Positions 8,099-16,169 of a stretch of 37,922 nt of DNA are shown here, piece by piece (positions within the stretch are counted from its first letter, which is position 1; each line of letters begins with the position of its first letter). This DNA is from Rickettsiales bacterium. Its GTDB lineage: Bacteria; Pseudomonadota; Alphaproteobacteria; Rickettsiales; Deianiraeaceae. Under the pieces are notes generated by a model that did not search any database, was not told where the DNA came from, and was given only the letters and a program-made list of their open reading frames with translations. Where the stretch lies: contig JAERRN010000076.1 of assembly GCA_016735445.1 (NCBI GenBank), positions 1-37,922 on the forward strand. Reading direction: 5' to 3'. The position numbers were made by a program, and so were the translations under genes.

Positions 8099-10123
8099 TT
8101 ATTGGTTTGGATTAAGCAATTGTTGCCGTTTTAGCAGCTTAACTTGCTCTCTTAAGTCTGTTGCTAATTCAAAATCTAGGCTATATGCGGCTTTTTTCAT
8201 TTTTTTCATCAAACTAGATATTTCTTTTTCTATATTTATAGTGCCACCTTTTTGTTTTTGCGTTAAGCCAACCTTTTTGTTTTTTGTAGATTTATTATTG
8301 CCAAATATAGTGTTAAACACAGTATCAGTTGGTTTTTCTATATTTTTAGGTTTTATATTGTGCTTCAAATTATACGCTGTTTGCACCTCTCTTCGTCTGT
8401 CAGTTTCTTCAAATGTATTTTTCATTGCTTTGGTTATTTTGTTAGCGTAAAATATAACCTTGCCAGCTGTATTTCTTGCAGCTCTCCCAACAATTTGTGT
8501 TAAAGAAGTCTGAGATCTTAAAAAACCTTCTTTGTCAGCGTCTGTAATTGCAACTAACCCGCATTCTGGTATATCTATACCCTCTCGTAGCAGGTTAATA
8601 CCAACAATCGCTTCTATTCTGCCATCTCTTAGCATTTGTATGATCTTAATTCTTTCAAGTGTTTCGGTGCTAGAGTGCATATACATAGATTTTATACCTA
8701 TTTCTTCAAGATAAGCGTGCGTTTTTTCGGCCATTTTTTTTGTTAGCACTATAACTATAGATCTAAGGTTATTTTCGGTCATTTTTTTTATTTCATTCAC
8801 TAAGTCGTCAAAGTGATTTTCTAGCGGACGAACTTCGCATTGCGGGTCAACTAAACCAGTTGGTCTAATAATTTGCTCCACAACTTCCCCGTTTGTTATA
8901 GATAATTCATCTTTGCCAGGTGTTGCAGATACGTAAATTGTCTGTCCTCTTATTTTATTCCATTCTTCAAACTGTAGCGGTCTGTTGTCTAATGCAGAAG
9001 GTAAGCGAAATCCATGTTCTATTAATTTTGTTTTTCTACTTTTATCACCTGCAAACATTCCTCTAATTTGTGGTAGTGTTGCGTGGCTTTCGTCAGCAAA
9101 TAATATTAAATTTTCTGGCAAGTAGCTAAATAATGTATGTGGAGGATCTCCTTTATTTCTGCCGTCAATATGGATAGAGTAATTCTCTATTCCTTTTAAA
9201 TGACCAATTTCAAGCATCATTTCAATATCGTATCTAGTGCGCTGTTCCAATCTTTGAGCCTCAAGGTTTTTGCCAATGCTGTGAAAAAAGTCTACCCTTT
9301 CTTTTAATTCTTCTAAAATTGTTTTGGTTGCATTTTTTAATATGTGATGAGGCGTTGCGTGATGACTAGAGGGGTATATTGTAACCTTTCTTGCTGTTTC
9401 AACCACAGCGCCAGTTAGTGGGTCGAATTCTTGTATTTCTTCTATTTGGTCATAATTAAATAATATCCTAATCGCTGTATCTTCAGAATATGGCGGGTAT
9501 ATCTCGACAGATTCACCAAGCACCCTAAATTGACCATTGTCAAAATCAATATCGCTTCTTTTATAGTCTAATTGTGTTAATTTTCTTAGCAATATATCTT
9601 GCGGGAAAGCTTTTCCAGTTTCTATGGTGATGTTCATTTTTTCGTAGTACATTGGCGAACCAATACCGTAAATACTAGAGACGGAAGTAACAATAATAAC
9701 GTCTTTTCTTTCCATTAACGACCTAGTTGTAGAATGTCTTAGTATTTCTATTTGCTTATTTATTAAAGAAGATTTTTCAATATACGTGTCGGTCTTTGCG
9801 TTATACGCTTCTGGTTGGTAGTAATCGTAGTAAGAAACAAAATACTCAACAGCGTTATTGGGAAATAGTTGTTTCATTTCGTTAAAAAGTTGTGCAGCAA
9901 GTATTTTGTTATGCACCATAATTAAAGCGGGTCTTTGTGTTTTTAATATAACATTTGCCATTGTAAAGGTTTTACCACTTCCAGTAACGCCAAGCAAAAT
10001 TTGGTCTCTTTTGTTTTCTTGTAAACCTTCAATTAAAGCTTTTATAGCTTTAATTTGGTCACCCGCTGGTTTAACGGGGGAAACTAATTCAAAGGGTTTG
10101 CTTTGAGAAAAAACACTGCTCAC
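8099..10123 (-). CDS. uvrB: Excinuclease ABC subunit B
   Basis: UvrB is the damage-verifying helicase-like subunit of nucleotide-excision repair. It is loaded by UvrA and then recruits UvrC. The 674-residue length is normal. Visible are Walker A GVTGSGKT (45-52), the beta-hairpin region SYYDYYQPEAY that clamps damaged DNA, EGIDIPECGL and QIVGRAAR helicase motifs, and a C-terminal UVR motif (about 632-668) that binds UvrC. The start is GTG at 10123; no nearby ATG fits the conserved N-terminus, and no strong ribosome site is seen. A 17-bp perfect inverted repeat lies about 50 bases upstream. uvrC and mfd lie within 10 kb; uvrA is not in the window. Confidence 0.97.
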   Translation of the reverse strand: MSSVFSQSKPFELVSPVKPAGDQIKAIKALIEGLQENKRDQILLGVTGSGKTFTMANVILKTQRPALIMVHNKILAAQLFNEMKQLFPNNAVEYFVSYYDYYQPEAYNAKTDTYIEKSSLINKQIEILRHSTTRSLMERKDVIIVTSVSSIYGIGSPMYYEKMNITIETGKAFPQDILLRKLTQLDYKRSDIDFDNGQFRVLGESVEIYPPYSEDTAIRILFNYDQIEEIQEFDPLTGAVVETARKVTIYPSSHHATPHHILKNATKTILEELKERVDFFHSIGKNLEAQRLEQRTRYDIEMMLEIGHLKGIENYSIHIDGRNKGDPPHTLFSYLPENLILFADESHATLPQIRGMFAGDKSRKTKLIEHGFRLPSALDNRPLQFEEWNKIRGQTIYVSATPGKDELSITNGEVVEQIIRPTGLVDPQCEVRPLENHFDDLVNEIKKMTENNLRSIVIVLTKKMAEKTHAYLEEIGIKSMYMHSSTETLERIKIIQMLRDGRIEAIVGINLLREGIDIPECGLVAITDADKEGFLRSQTSLTQIVGRAARNTAGKVIFYANKITKAMKNTFEETDRRREVQTAYNLKHNIKPKNIEKPTDTVFNTIFGNNKSTKNKKVGLTQKQKGGTINIEKEISSLMKKMKKAAYSLDFELATDLREQVKLLKRQQLLNPNQ

Positions 10124-10175
10124 CGTTGTTGTTGGTTAAAATAGTAATATTAGGCAAAATGCATAGTAAAATAAA

Positions 10176-10232
10176 AACTTGTTAATAATGCTGTAAATTA
10201 TTTTTTGGTATTTTTAGCATTATTAACAAGTT
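10176..10232. repeat. 17-bp perfect inverted repeat, 23-base loop
   Basis: AACTTGTTAATAATGCT (10176-10192) is exactly complementary to 10216-10232. The AT-rich loop contains long T-runs. It is 53 bases upstream of the uvrB GTG. It could be a leader hairpin, a protein-binding site or a remnant element. The left arm resembles that of the inverted repeat at 31484. Confidence 0.75.
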
Positions 10233-10310
10233 GCGTTGAGGATAATAAAAATTTACCAGTTAACTAATAAACAACGGGTAAATAGCAAAAAACGCAATCC
10301 ACAATAACAA

Positions 10311-10336
10311 GCGCCACGGGCAGTATATAATACTGC
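10311..10336 (+). terminator. Terminator-like hairpin
   Basis: GCAGTAT (10320-10326 region) and its perfect complement ATACTGC enclose a 3-base loop, followed by TATTTTTTAT. This fits a plus-strand intrinsic terminator, but no gene is recognised upstream on that strand within the gap. Exact ends are approximate to a few bases. Confidence 0.35.
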
Positions 10337-10889
10337 TATTTTTTATAATATAATATAAATATTATATAGGTCTAAAATAAAAATAGGCAACCCAAACCAG
10401 CGTTAACTATGTAAAATAGCAATAAAGAAGGTAAAACCTTAATAAACAACAGTAAACTTTTTAACAAAATAGCTAACTATATTACATAAAATTATTTTTA
10501 ATAAACAATAAAGCATTGCAGTAAACCGTGCCAATAAAAGGTATAACAAATATAGTTTTGCTTTTTATATGCTATTATAAAGTTTTGTAAAAACTTAAGC
10601 ATTAGCTTTGGTTTTGTTAACTTTATTAATTTTACTTTTTAAAATATATAGCGGTTATTATAAATATAAATTACGCTTTGGTTTTTTACTAATTATTATT
10701 GCGCATATTGTATACGTTAACAGTGTTAGCCGTTTTTTACAGCACTTATTGGCTTGGTAAAAAGTAAATAGTTACAACTGTTTACTTAATGTTTTTTAAT
10801 TATATACCCTGTTTAAGGTTAGCATTAATAGCATAATTTTTAAATTAATAAAATTAATAAAATTGGCAAATATAATAAATAGCGTAACA

Positions 10890-11912
10890 ATGAAAAGGTT
10901 TTTTATTATTGTTAGCGTTTGTTCTTTAAACTATACAAACATTACTCTTACGCATGCTAATGTATGGCAAAGCACAAATAAACAGTTGTTTTCTTCCAGA
11001 AGTTTATACAACCTAGCAGATAATTTTATTATTTACGGTGATCAAGTTATTGTGCAACATAAAGCAGCAATGAGAACACAAGCAGAAATTGTTGCGGAAA
11101 GAGAAAGAATAAAAAAAGAATACCAGCTGGCATGCGAAAAAGCAGACGACGAAGGTATTGCTAGACCAGAACCTTCAGAATTTATAAAACAACGTGTAAG
11201 TAAATTAAAAGGGTACGAATACATAAAACCAAAAAAAGGTTGTTATTTTTTAGAAAACGAATTTCGTTTTTGCTGTTCAAACGGTCGCATAACCAAGGTG
11301 CTGGGCAAACCAAACCTAAAAAGCCAAGTTAAAGATTTTTTCTTTCACTCAGCAACTAAAGAATGCAAACTACTGTCATACCATGTAATGTATAACTTCT
11401 TATTTAAAAAACGGTTTACCTTGTTTCATCAGTACCAACTAAGGATGTCGTACGATTTATACCCAAGCTTTCTGCGGGTGATGATAGTAAGCGAAAAAGA
11501 CCTATTGTCGCAAGAAGATGACCCTAGAATAAAGCAAACAAACATACTAAACGATACAGATTTACCAATTGACAATTTGCTGGTTTTTTATCTGTCAGAT
11601 ATAAACGAGGTCGGCTGCCTTCCGTTTAACGCTGTATCTTTATCTTCTAATATTGCGAAAAGCACATATAGATTTAATGTTGAAAACTATGTTTTAACAG
11701 AAGAATGGAAAATCGATTTTCAATCCGAAGGAGAAATATTTATAGATTCTCACAACGGAATAGTTACCAAATATAGACGACATAGACTTAACAATGATAT
11801 GCTGAGTGATGTTGTAAACAAGGGAGGAATGATGCTTAAAGATGGATTGTCAGAGGTAACAATACTTGCAGAAGAGTTGGCGCAAAATAGGGATAAAAAA
11901 ACATCACAGTAA
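10890..11912 (+). CDS. Exported protein of unknown function
   Basis: This protein is not recognised. The start is taken as ATG 10890 (MKRFF) rather than the in-frame TTG at 10863, because it gives a clean signal peptide: basic n-region, hydrophobic stretch FFIIVSVC, and a probable cleavage after THA around residue 25. The mature part (about 315 residues) has a Lys/Glu-rich helical stretch early on (RTQAEIVAERERIKKEY), four cysteines in two clusters (KGCYFLE, FCCSNG) and a beta-type C-terminal half (GEIFIDSHNGIVTKYRRHR). There is no lipobox and no later membrane segment, so a periplasmic or outer-membrane-associated location is inferred. It stands alone between divergent uvrB and convergent dps. 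Confidence 0.75.
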   Translation: MKRFFIIVSVCSLNYTNITLTHANVWQSTNKQLFSSRSLYNLADNFIIYGDQVIVQHKAAMRTQAEIVAERERIKKEYQLACEKADDEGIARPEPSEFIKQRVSKLKGYEYIKPKKGCYFLENEFRFCCSNGRITKVLGKPNLKSQVKDFFFHSATKECKLLSYHVMYNFLFKKRFTLFHQYQLRMSYDLYPSFLRVMIVSEKDLLSQEDDPRIKQTNILNDTDLPIDNLLVFYLSDINEVGCLPFNAVSLSSNIAKSTYRFNVENYVLTEEWKIDFQSEGEIFIDSHNGIVTKYRRHRLNNDMLSDVVNKGGMMLKDGLSEVTILAEELAQNRDKKTSQ

Positions 11913-12265
11913 ATCGGTAAAATAGCGCTAAACCCAAGTATGTTTAAGTATGCAATTTGATGCCATATTAAACAAACACAGCCAATATTGCGTTTGCAGA
12001 CGTACAATGGACCTAACCAAAAACAACCAACAAAACAAATCCACGCATAAATTCACTGTGTACCTCAGTTTTGTAAGTAATAATAAATTAGGTGGTAGTT
12101 TTTGTGGCATATAATGCTATACGCCACAAAAAACCCCATCATATTTAATTTATAGTTGCGCTATTTTAATACAACACGGTTTGCAACTCCGAACACTAGC
12201 TATGTCTGTACTTATAGTTACCTATGTACGAGACCTATGAAGTTTTACAAACATAAGTTAAAACC
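11913..12265. other. Intergenic region between convergent genes
   Basis: No gene is supported in 353 bases between the exported-protein gene and dps. The notable content is the inverted repeat at 12098-12134. A short frame at 12156 overlaps the dps 3' end on the opposite strand and is not credible. Confidence 0.5.
12098..12134. repeat. Long inverted repeat between convergent genes
   Basis: GTTTTTGTGGCATAT (12098-12112) and its near-perfect complement (12119-12134) enclose a short loop. The T-run is on the 5' arm and the A-run on the 3' arm, so it is not the usual terminator layout. Its place between convergent genes still suggests a shared transcription stop. Confidence 0.55.
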
Positions 12266-12709
12266 TTATAAGCTAGAGTTTAACATCCAAGCCATAGTGG
12301 TATGTTTTTCCACAATTCCAGACAATAAATTTGTAACAGAATCTAAGCCGTTAAATTTAGGCAATAGCTCTTCTATATGACTAATTAAAAGTCTGTGATC
12401 TTTCACTAAATTGCTAAGCATATCTGTGAATTTAATAACATTTTTGTTAGAATCTTTAATCAAAGAGATGGCAGAGTATTCTGCAAAAGAAGCAGGAACA
12501 AGATGACCAAGTGCCGATATAACCTCTGCAACACTGTCAACTTCAACCGCTAATTCGTTGTAATGTTTTTCAAATAAAAGGTGTAAAGAGTAAAAACTTG
12601 AACCTTTTACATTCCAGTGATAATTTTGCGTTTTTAATAACAAAGAGTATATTGTTGCCAAAAGAACCTCTAATTGTTGAGCGCGAGTTTTGTCTAGATT
12701 GTTTTCCAT
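12266..12709 (-). CDS. dps: Dps-type ferritin-like DNA-protection protein
   Basis: Dps proteins form 12-subunit shells that oxidise and store iron and, in many cases, coat DNA during stress. The 147-residue protein has the full inter-subunit ferroxidase site with canonical spacing: H31, H43, D58 and E62, within NYHWNVKG and the following helix. The N-terminus is short with only a few basic residues, so DNA binding through a basic tail is not evident. The start is ATG at 12709. It is transcribed alone, divergent from uvrC. In an intracellular bacterium a role against host oxidants is a reasonable inference. Confidence 0.92.
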   Translation of the reverse strand: MENNLDKTRAQQLEVLLATIYSLLLKTQNYHWNVKGSSFYSLHLLFEKHYNELAVEVDSVAEVISALGHLVPASFAEYSAISLIKDSNKNVIKFTDMLSNLVKDHRLLISHIEELLPKFNGLDSVTNLLSGIVEKHTTMAWMLNSSL

Positions 12710-13023
12710 ATTAGTAATAGTGTTAATTTATTAATTATGCCAATAGTAACATTAATACTAAAATTATTATATTAATTTACAATTTTTTATATCTATTATG
12801 TAGCCTTTGCTGGTTTGCTTCTTGTTTTAAATTGTTCTAAAAACTAAATTAAATATTATTATTATATTTTGCCTTATAAGTTTAATAATAAAATAGATAT
12901 ATACAAACATATATTGTATGTTAATGCTTAAATTTACATACAATTTGCCTAATTTACTTGGTAGGTATAAAAAATATGTTAGCTATAATTGGCATTTATT
13001 TTTTGTAGTACTAAATTGTAAAT
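12710..13023. other. Divergent intergenic region dps/uvrC
   Basis: This 314-base AT-rich region must hold promoters for both genes. A perfect -10 box TATAAT lies at 12984-12989, 34 bases before the uvrC ATG, with no good -35 box at the usual spacing. Nothing else is recognised. Confidence 0.4.
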
Positions 13024-15000
13024 ATGGTTAGCAATAATATAACAAACAAAATAAAATCAGCACCAGAAACGGCAGGTGTGTATAGATATTTTGACGAAAA
13101 AGGTAGGGCGCTGTACATAGGTAAGGCAAAAAACTTACTAAAACGCTTGTCAAATTACTTGCGACCAGATGTAGATTATAGAATTGCTAAAATGTTATCT
13201 TTAGCGTGTAGTTTGGATTGGATAGAAACCAGTAACGAGTCAAAAGCTTTACTAACAGAAGCTTTGCAAATTAGAGACATGCAACCAAGGTACAATGTTT
13301 TACTTAAAGACGATAAATCGTTTTTGGAACTTTGCTTTTCGAAATGCGAAAATTACGGTAAAATATTTGCCAGAAGAGCAGGCAAACAATTTAAAGCGCA
13401 ATGCACAAGTGATACAAATAAATTAGTTACTAAAACAAACAGAACAAGTTCGACTAAAGAGAAAAGTAAAAAAGAAAACCTTATTATATTTGCTCCGTTT
13501 TTTAATAGCACGCGTATAAAGCAGATAACAGAATTGGTTCAAAAAGTGTTTTTAATAAGGGATTGTCCAAATACTACATTTGCCGCACATGCAAAAAACA
13601 AAAGACCGTGCTTACAATACTATATAAAAAGGTGTTCCGCTCCATGCGCTGGTTTAGTGTCAAAAGAGGACTATTTATCAAACTTTAACAATGCGATTTT
13701 GTTTTGCTCTGGTAATGTGCGGAAGGTACTAAAAGATACGCAATCTAGAATGATTAACGCGTCTAATAATACCAATTATGAGTTAGCAAAAATATACAGA
13801 GATCAAATCCAAGCCATTAGAGAAATGCGCATAAATACAGAGTCTGAAAAAATAGGCGATGGGAATGCTGATTTTATATCAATTGAGAAAGAAGGTCATA
13901 TAATATGTTTTTTTGTAAGATTAATACGAAATTACTCGGAGGTTGGCGTTATTGATCTTTTTGCGTCTGTTGAAGAAAAAGATCTTAATAACATTGATAA
14001 CGAAATGGCACAAATGATTGTACAATTTTACCATAACAAATGGCCACCATCTAAAATTATAATAATAAACAAAATAGATATGCTAACTTGTAAAATTATT
14101 GCTATGGCTTTGAAGGAAAAAAATGGCAAAAGTACAGTAGTACAGTTTGGCTCATCAAATGAAAAAGAAGAAATTGGAATTAAAAAAACAAAACTTGCCG
14201 CAAAGTATGCTTTGGCAAATAAAATACTAAACAAACGACCAAGTGTAACTCAAATATACACCCAAATAAAAAATCTGTTTAATCTACCAACAGCACCAAG
14301 TAGGATAGAGATTTTTGATAATAGTCACTTATTTGGCACTAACGCAATTGGCGCAATGGTGGTTGCAACGCAACAGGGTTTTGAAAAAAGCGAATATAGA
14401 TCGTACAGCTTTAAAAATTTTAAAATAAACACAAGTGACGATTACAGTATGATGCGAAATATGTTAACCAGAAGGTTGGAAAAAATAAAGTTGTTAATAG
14501 AAGAACCGAATAACCAGCATGGCAATAATAACGCAGATGACGTAAGCCAAACAATACCGCAGGTGCCGGATCTGCTAATTATAGACGGAGGAATTGGGCA
14601 TTTAAGAGTAGTAAAAGAAGCAATGAATGCGGTTGGTTTATATATTCCGGTTGTATCAATGGCAAAAGGCGTTGATAGAAACGCAGGCAAAGAGGTGTAT
14701 TTTACACAAGAAGAATTACCAATTGTACCAGAATACAATAGCCTAGTTGCTTTGTATCTGCAAAACATAAGGGACGAGGCTCATCGGTTTGCAATTTCAT
14801 TGCATAGAAAAAAACGGCTAAAGAACTTTCATGTCTCAAAGTTAGATAGTATTTTTAATATAGGTAAAAAGCGCAAAGTAACGCTATTAAGTTATTTTGG
14901 TTCTGTTGAGAAGATTAAAGAGGCAACAGTGCAAGAAATAATGCTGGTTAGCGGTATAAGTCAAAAAATAGCACAACAAATATACAATTATTTCCGCTAG
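13024..15000 (+). CDS. uvrC: Excinuclease ABC subunit C
   Basis: UvrC makes the two incisions in nucleotide-excision repair. The 658-residue protein has the GIY-YIG nuclease at its N-terminus (GVY at 18-20, YIG at 31-33, GKAKNLLKRL following). A Cys cluster (CLQYYIKRCSAPCAG), a UVR motif at about 243-266 that pairs with the UvrB tail, the RNase H-like nuclease (IFDNSHLFGTNAIGAMVV, DLLIIDGG) and a C-terminal helix-hairpin-helix pair (SGISQKIAQQIY) follow. A Lys/Thr-rich insertion at about 118-155 lengthens the N-terminal part. The start ATG gives the standard N-terminus. Its terminus is 63 bases from convergent birA. Confidence 0.97.
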   Translation: MVSNNITNKIKSAPETAGVYRYFDEKGRALYIGKAKNLLKRLSNYLRPDVDYRIAKMLSLACSLDWIETSNESKALLTEALQIRDMQPRYNVLLKDDKSFLELCFSKCENYGKIFARRAGKQFKAQCTSDTNKLVTKTNRTSSTKEKSKKENLIIFAPFFNSTRIKQITELVQKVFLIRDCPNTTFAAHAKNKRPCLQYYIKRCSAPCAGLVSKEDYLSNFNNAILFCSGNVRKVLKDTQSRMINASNNTNYELAKIYRDQIQAIREMRINTESEKIGDGNADFISIEKEGHIICFFVRLIRNYSEVGVIDLFASVEEKDLNNIDNEMAQMIVQFYHNKWPPSKIIIINKIDMLTCKIIAMALKEKNGKSTVVQFGSSNEKEEIGIKKTKLAAKYALANKILNKRPSVTQIYTQIKNLFNLPTAPSRIEIFDNSHLFGTNAIGAMVVATQQGFEKSEYRSYSFKNFKINTSDDYSMMRNMLTRRLEKIKLLIEEPNNQHGNNNADDVSQTIPQVPDLLIIDGGIGHLRVVKEAMNAVGLYIPVVSMAKGVDRNAGKEVYFTQEELPIVPEYNSLVALYLQNIRDEAHRFAISLHRKKRLKNFHVSKLDSIFNIGKKRKVTLLSYFGSVEKIKEATVQEIMLVSGISQKIAQQIYNYFR

Positions 15001-15063
15001 TTATTAGTTGTATATTTTAAACATTAGCACAAAACGTACACAACTTTAAACCAACACACAGCA

Positions 15064-15846
15064 TTACGAAACATCGCCATACGATAAACTTACAATGTTA
15101 CCATTACCGTTACCAGCCTCGTCCAGTTCTTCAACCAATATTAAGCAGTCGTCGCATATGCCCTTAAAAATATACTCTTTCGACTTTACAGCGGATAGCT
15201 TTATAGTTATTTTATCACCAATACGTTTCCAGCAATTTTTTCGCCATAAGTTGGCATGTGTTAAAATTGCATCCGTTGCAGCATTTGTGTTATTGCCAGA
15301 GATTTTTTCTAAATTAGATAGAATATCGGATGCAATTAGCTCTGAAATATAAAACATTTGCTTGCCTAAATCTAAACTCAATATGTTGTTACCTAATATA
15401 TTTAGGCAGTTTTTACTTGCTAAACTGGTAACTTCGGCGTTGTTAACAATAGGTGTGTAATGTATATTTACGCTTACACCAATAATAAATACATTATCTT
15501 TAATCTCTATTAATACACCTCCAAACTTTTTGTTATCTACAAATAAGTCGTTTGGCCATTTATAGCAAAACCCTTTAATATTTGGCAAATTAAGCATATT
15601 ACCAACAGAGGTAACAGTAACAATTGGAAGAGAAGTTAAGATAGGAAAAGATAAATGATTAAAAGCTAATGACATATGTAAATTGCCATCTTTGTTTGCA
15701 TGCCAACACTTACCAACGCGCCCCCTGCCTTTTGTCATTCTTAGACTTGTCACAAGTACAGGTTCGTTGTTTGGTCTATTTTTTGTAAAAATATTAAATA
15801 CCTCATCTAAGGTTGTTGGTATTTCGTTGTAAAAAAAATGCTTCAT
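15064..15846 (-). CDS. birA: Biotin--[acetyl-CoA-carboxylase] ligase
   Basis: Biotin ligase activates biotin as biotinyl-5'-AMP and attaches it to a lysine of a carboxylase carrier domain. The catalytic domain is clear: KGRGRVGKCW (39-48) for biotinyl-AMP binding, KWPNDLFVDNKKFGGVLIE (96-114) and GVSVNI (123-128), with a small C-terminal SH3-like domain. The N-terminus lacks the DNA-binding helix-turn-helix of E. coli BirA, so this is a ligase without a repressor role. The ATG at 15846 starts directly before the conserved first helix. It is single on its strand, with the class A PBP gene divergent. Confidence 0.93.
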   Translation of the reverse strand: MKHFFYNEIPTTLDEVFNIFTKNRPNNEPVLVTSLRMTKGRGRVGKCWHANKDGNLHMSLAFNHLSFPILTSLPIVTVTSVGNMLNLPNIKGFCYKWPNDLFVDNKKFGGVLIEIKDNVFIIGVSVNIHYTPIVNNAEVTSLASKNCLNILGNNILSLDLGKQMFYISELIASDILSNLEKISGNNTNAATDAILTHANLWRKNCWKRIGDKITIKLSAVKSKEYIFKGICDDCLILVEELDEAGNGNGNIVSLSYGDVS

Positions 15847-16169
15847 AAGTTATTGCGGTATTATGTGTAATTGTTTGCACAATGTGTAGTGACTTATTAT
15901 ACTATAACATACTAACTAAAACATATTATATACATCTATACAATAAACGCAGTATGGTGTAAAATAGGTTTACTATATATATTGCAAAATATATAGCAAT
16001 ATTGTAAAATGGCATTACTTTATAGTGCGTTTAAAGTGTTTATACTTAAATAATACGGAAATATTAGCAAAAAGACAATTTATTTATTGCAATTTTAAAA
16101 TATTGTTTAGCAAGTTATAATTGCTGCTGCGTTTTTAACCGGTAGTTTTAATTTTGTAAAAATTAATGT
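15847..16169. other. Divergent intergenic region birA/PBP
   Basis: No gene is seen in 323 bases. A promoter-like pair is listed separately at 15875-15903. The rest is AT-rich with no clear hairpin. Confidence 0.4.
15875..15903 (+). promoter_or_regulatory. Putative sigma-70 promoter toward the class A PBP gene
   Basis: TTGCAC (15875-15880) and TATACT (15898-15903) are 17 bases apart, the ideal spacing. The -10 box matches five of six consensus bases and the -35 box three of six. It would give a leader of about 260 bases. Confidence 0.35.

Larger units (their letters stand above)
10124..10889. other. 766-base intergenic region with hairpins, upstream of uvrB
   Basis: No gene is supported. The region separates the divergent uvrB and the exported-protein gene. 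It contains two strong inverted repeats (listed separately at 10176-10232 and 10311-10336). The rest is AT-rich with many stop codons in all frames. Confidence 0.5.

Noticed and set aside
12156-12380. 74-codon plus-strand frame
   Set aside because: It overlaps the dps 3' end on the opposite strand; dps has its full catalytic residue set.
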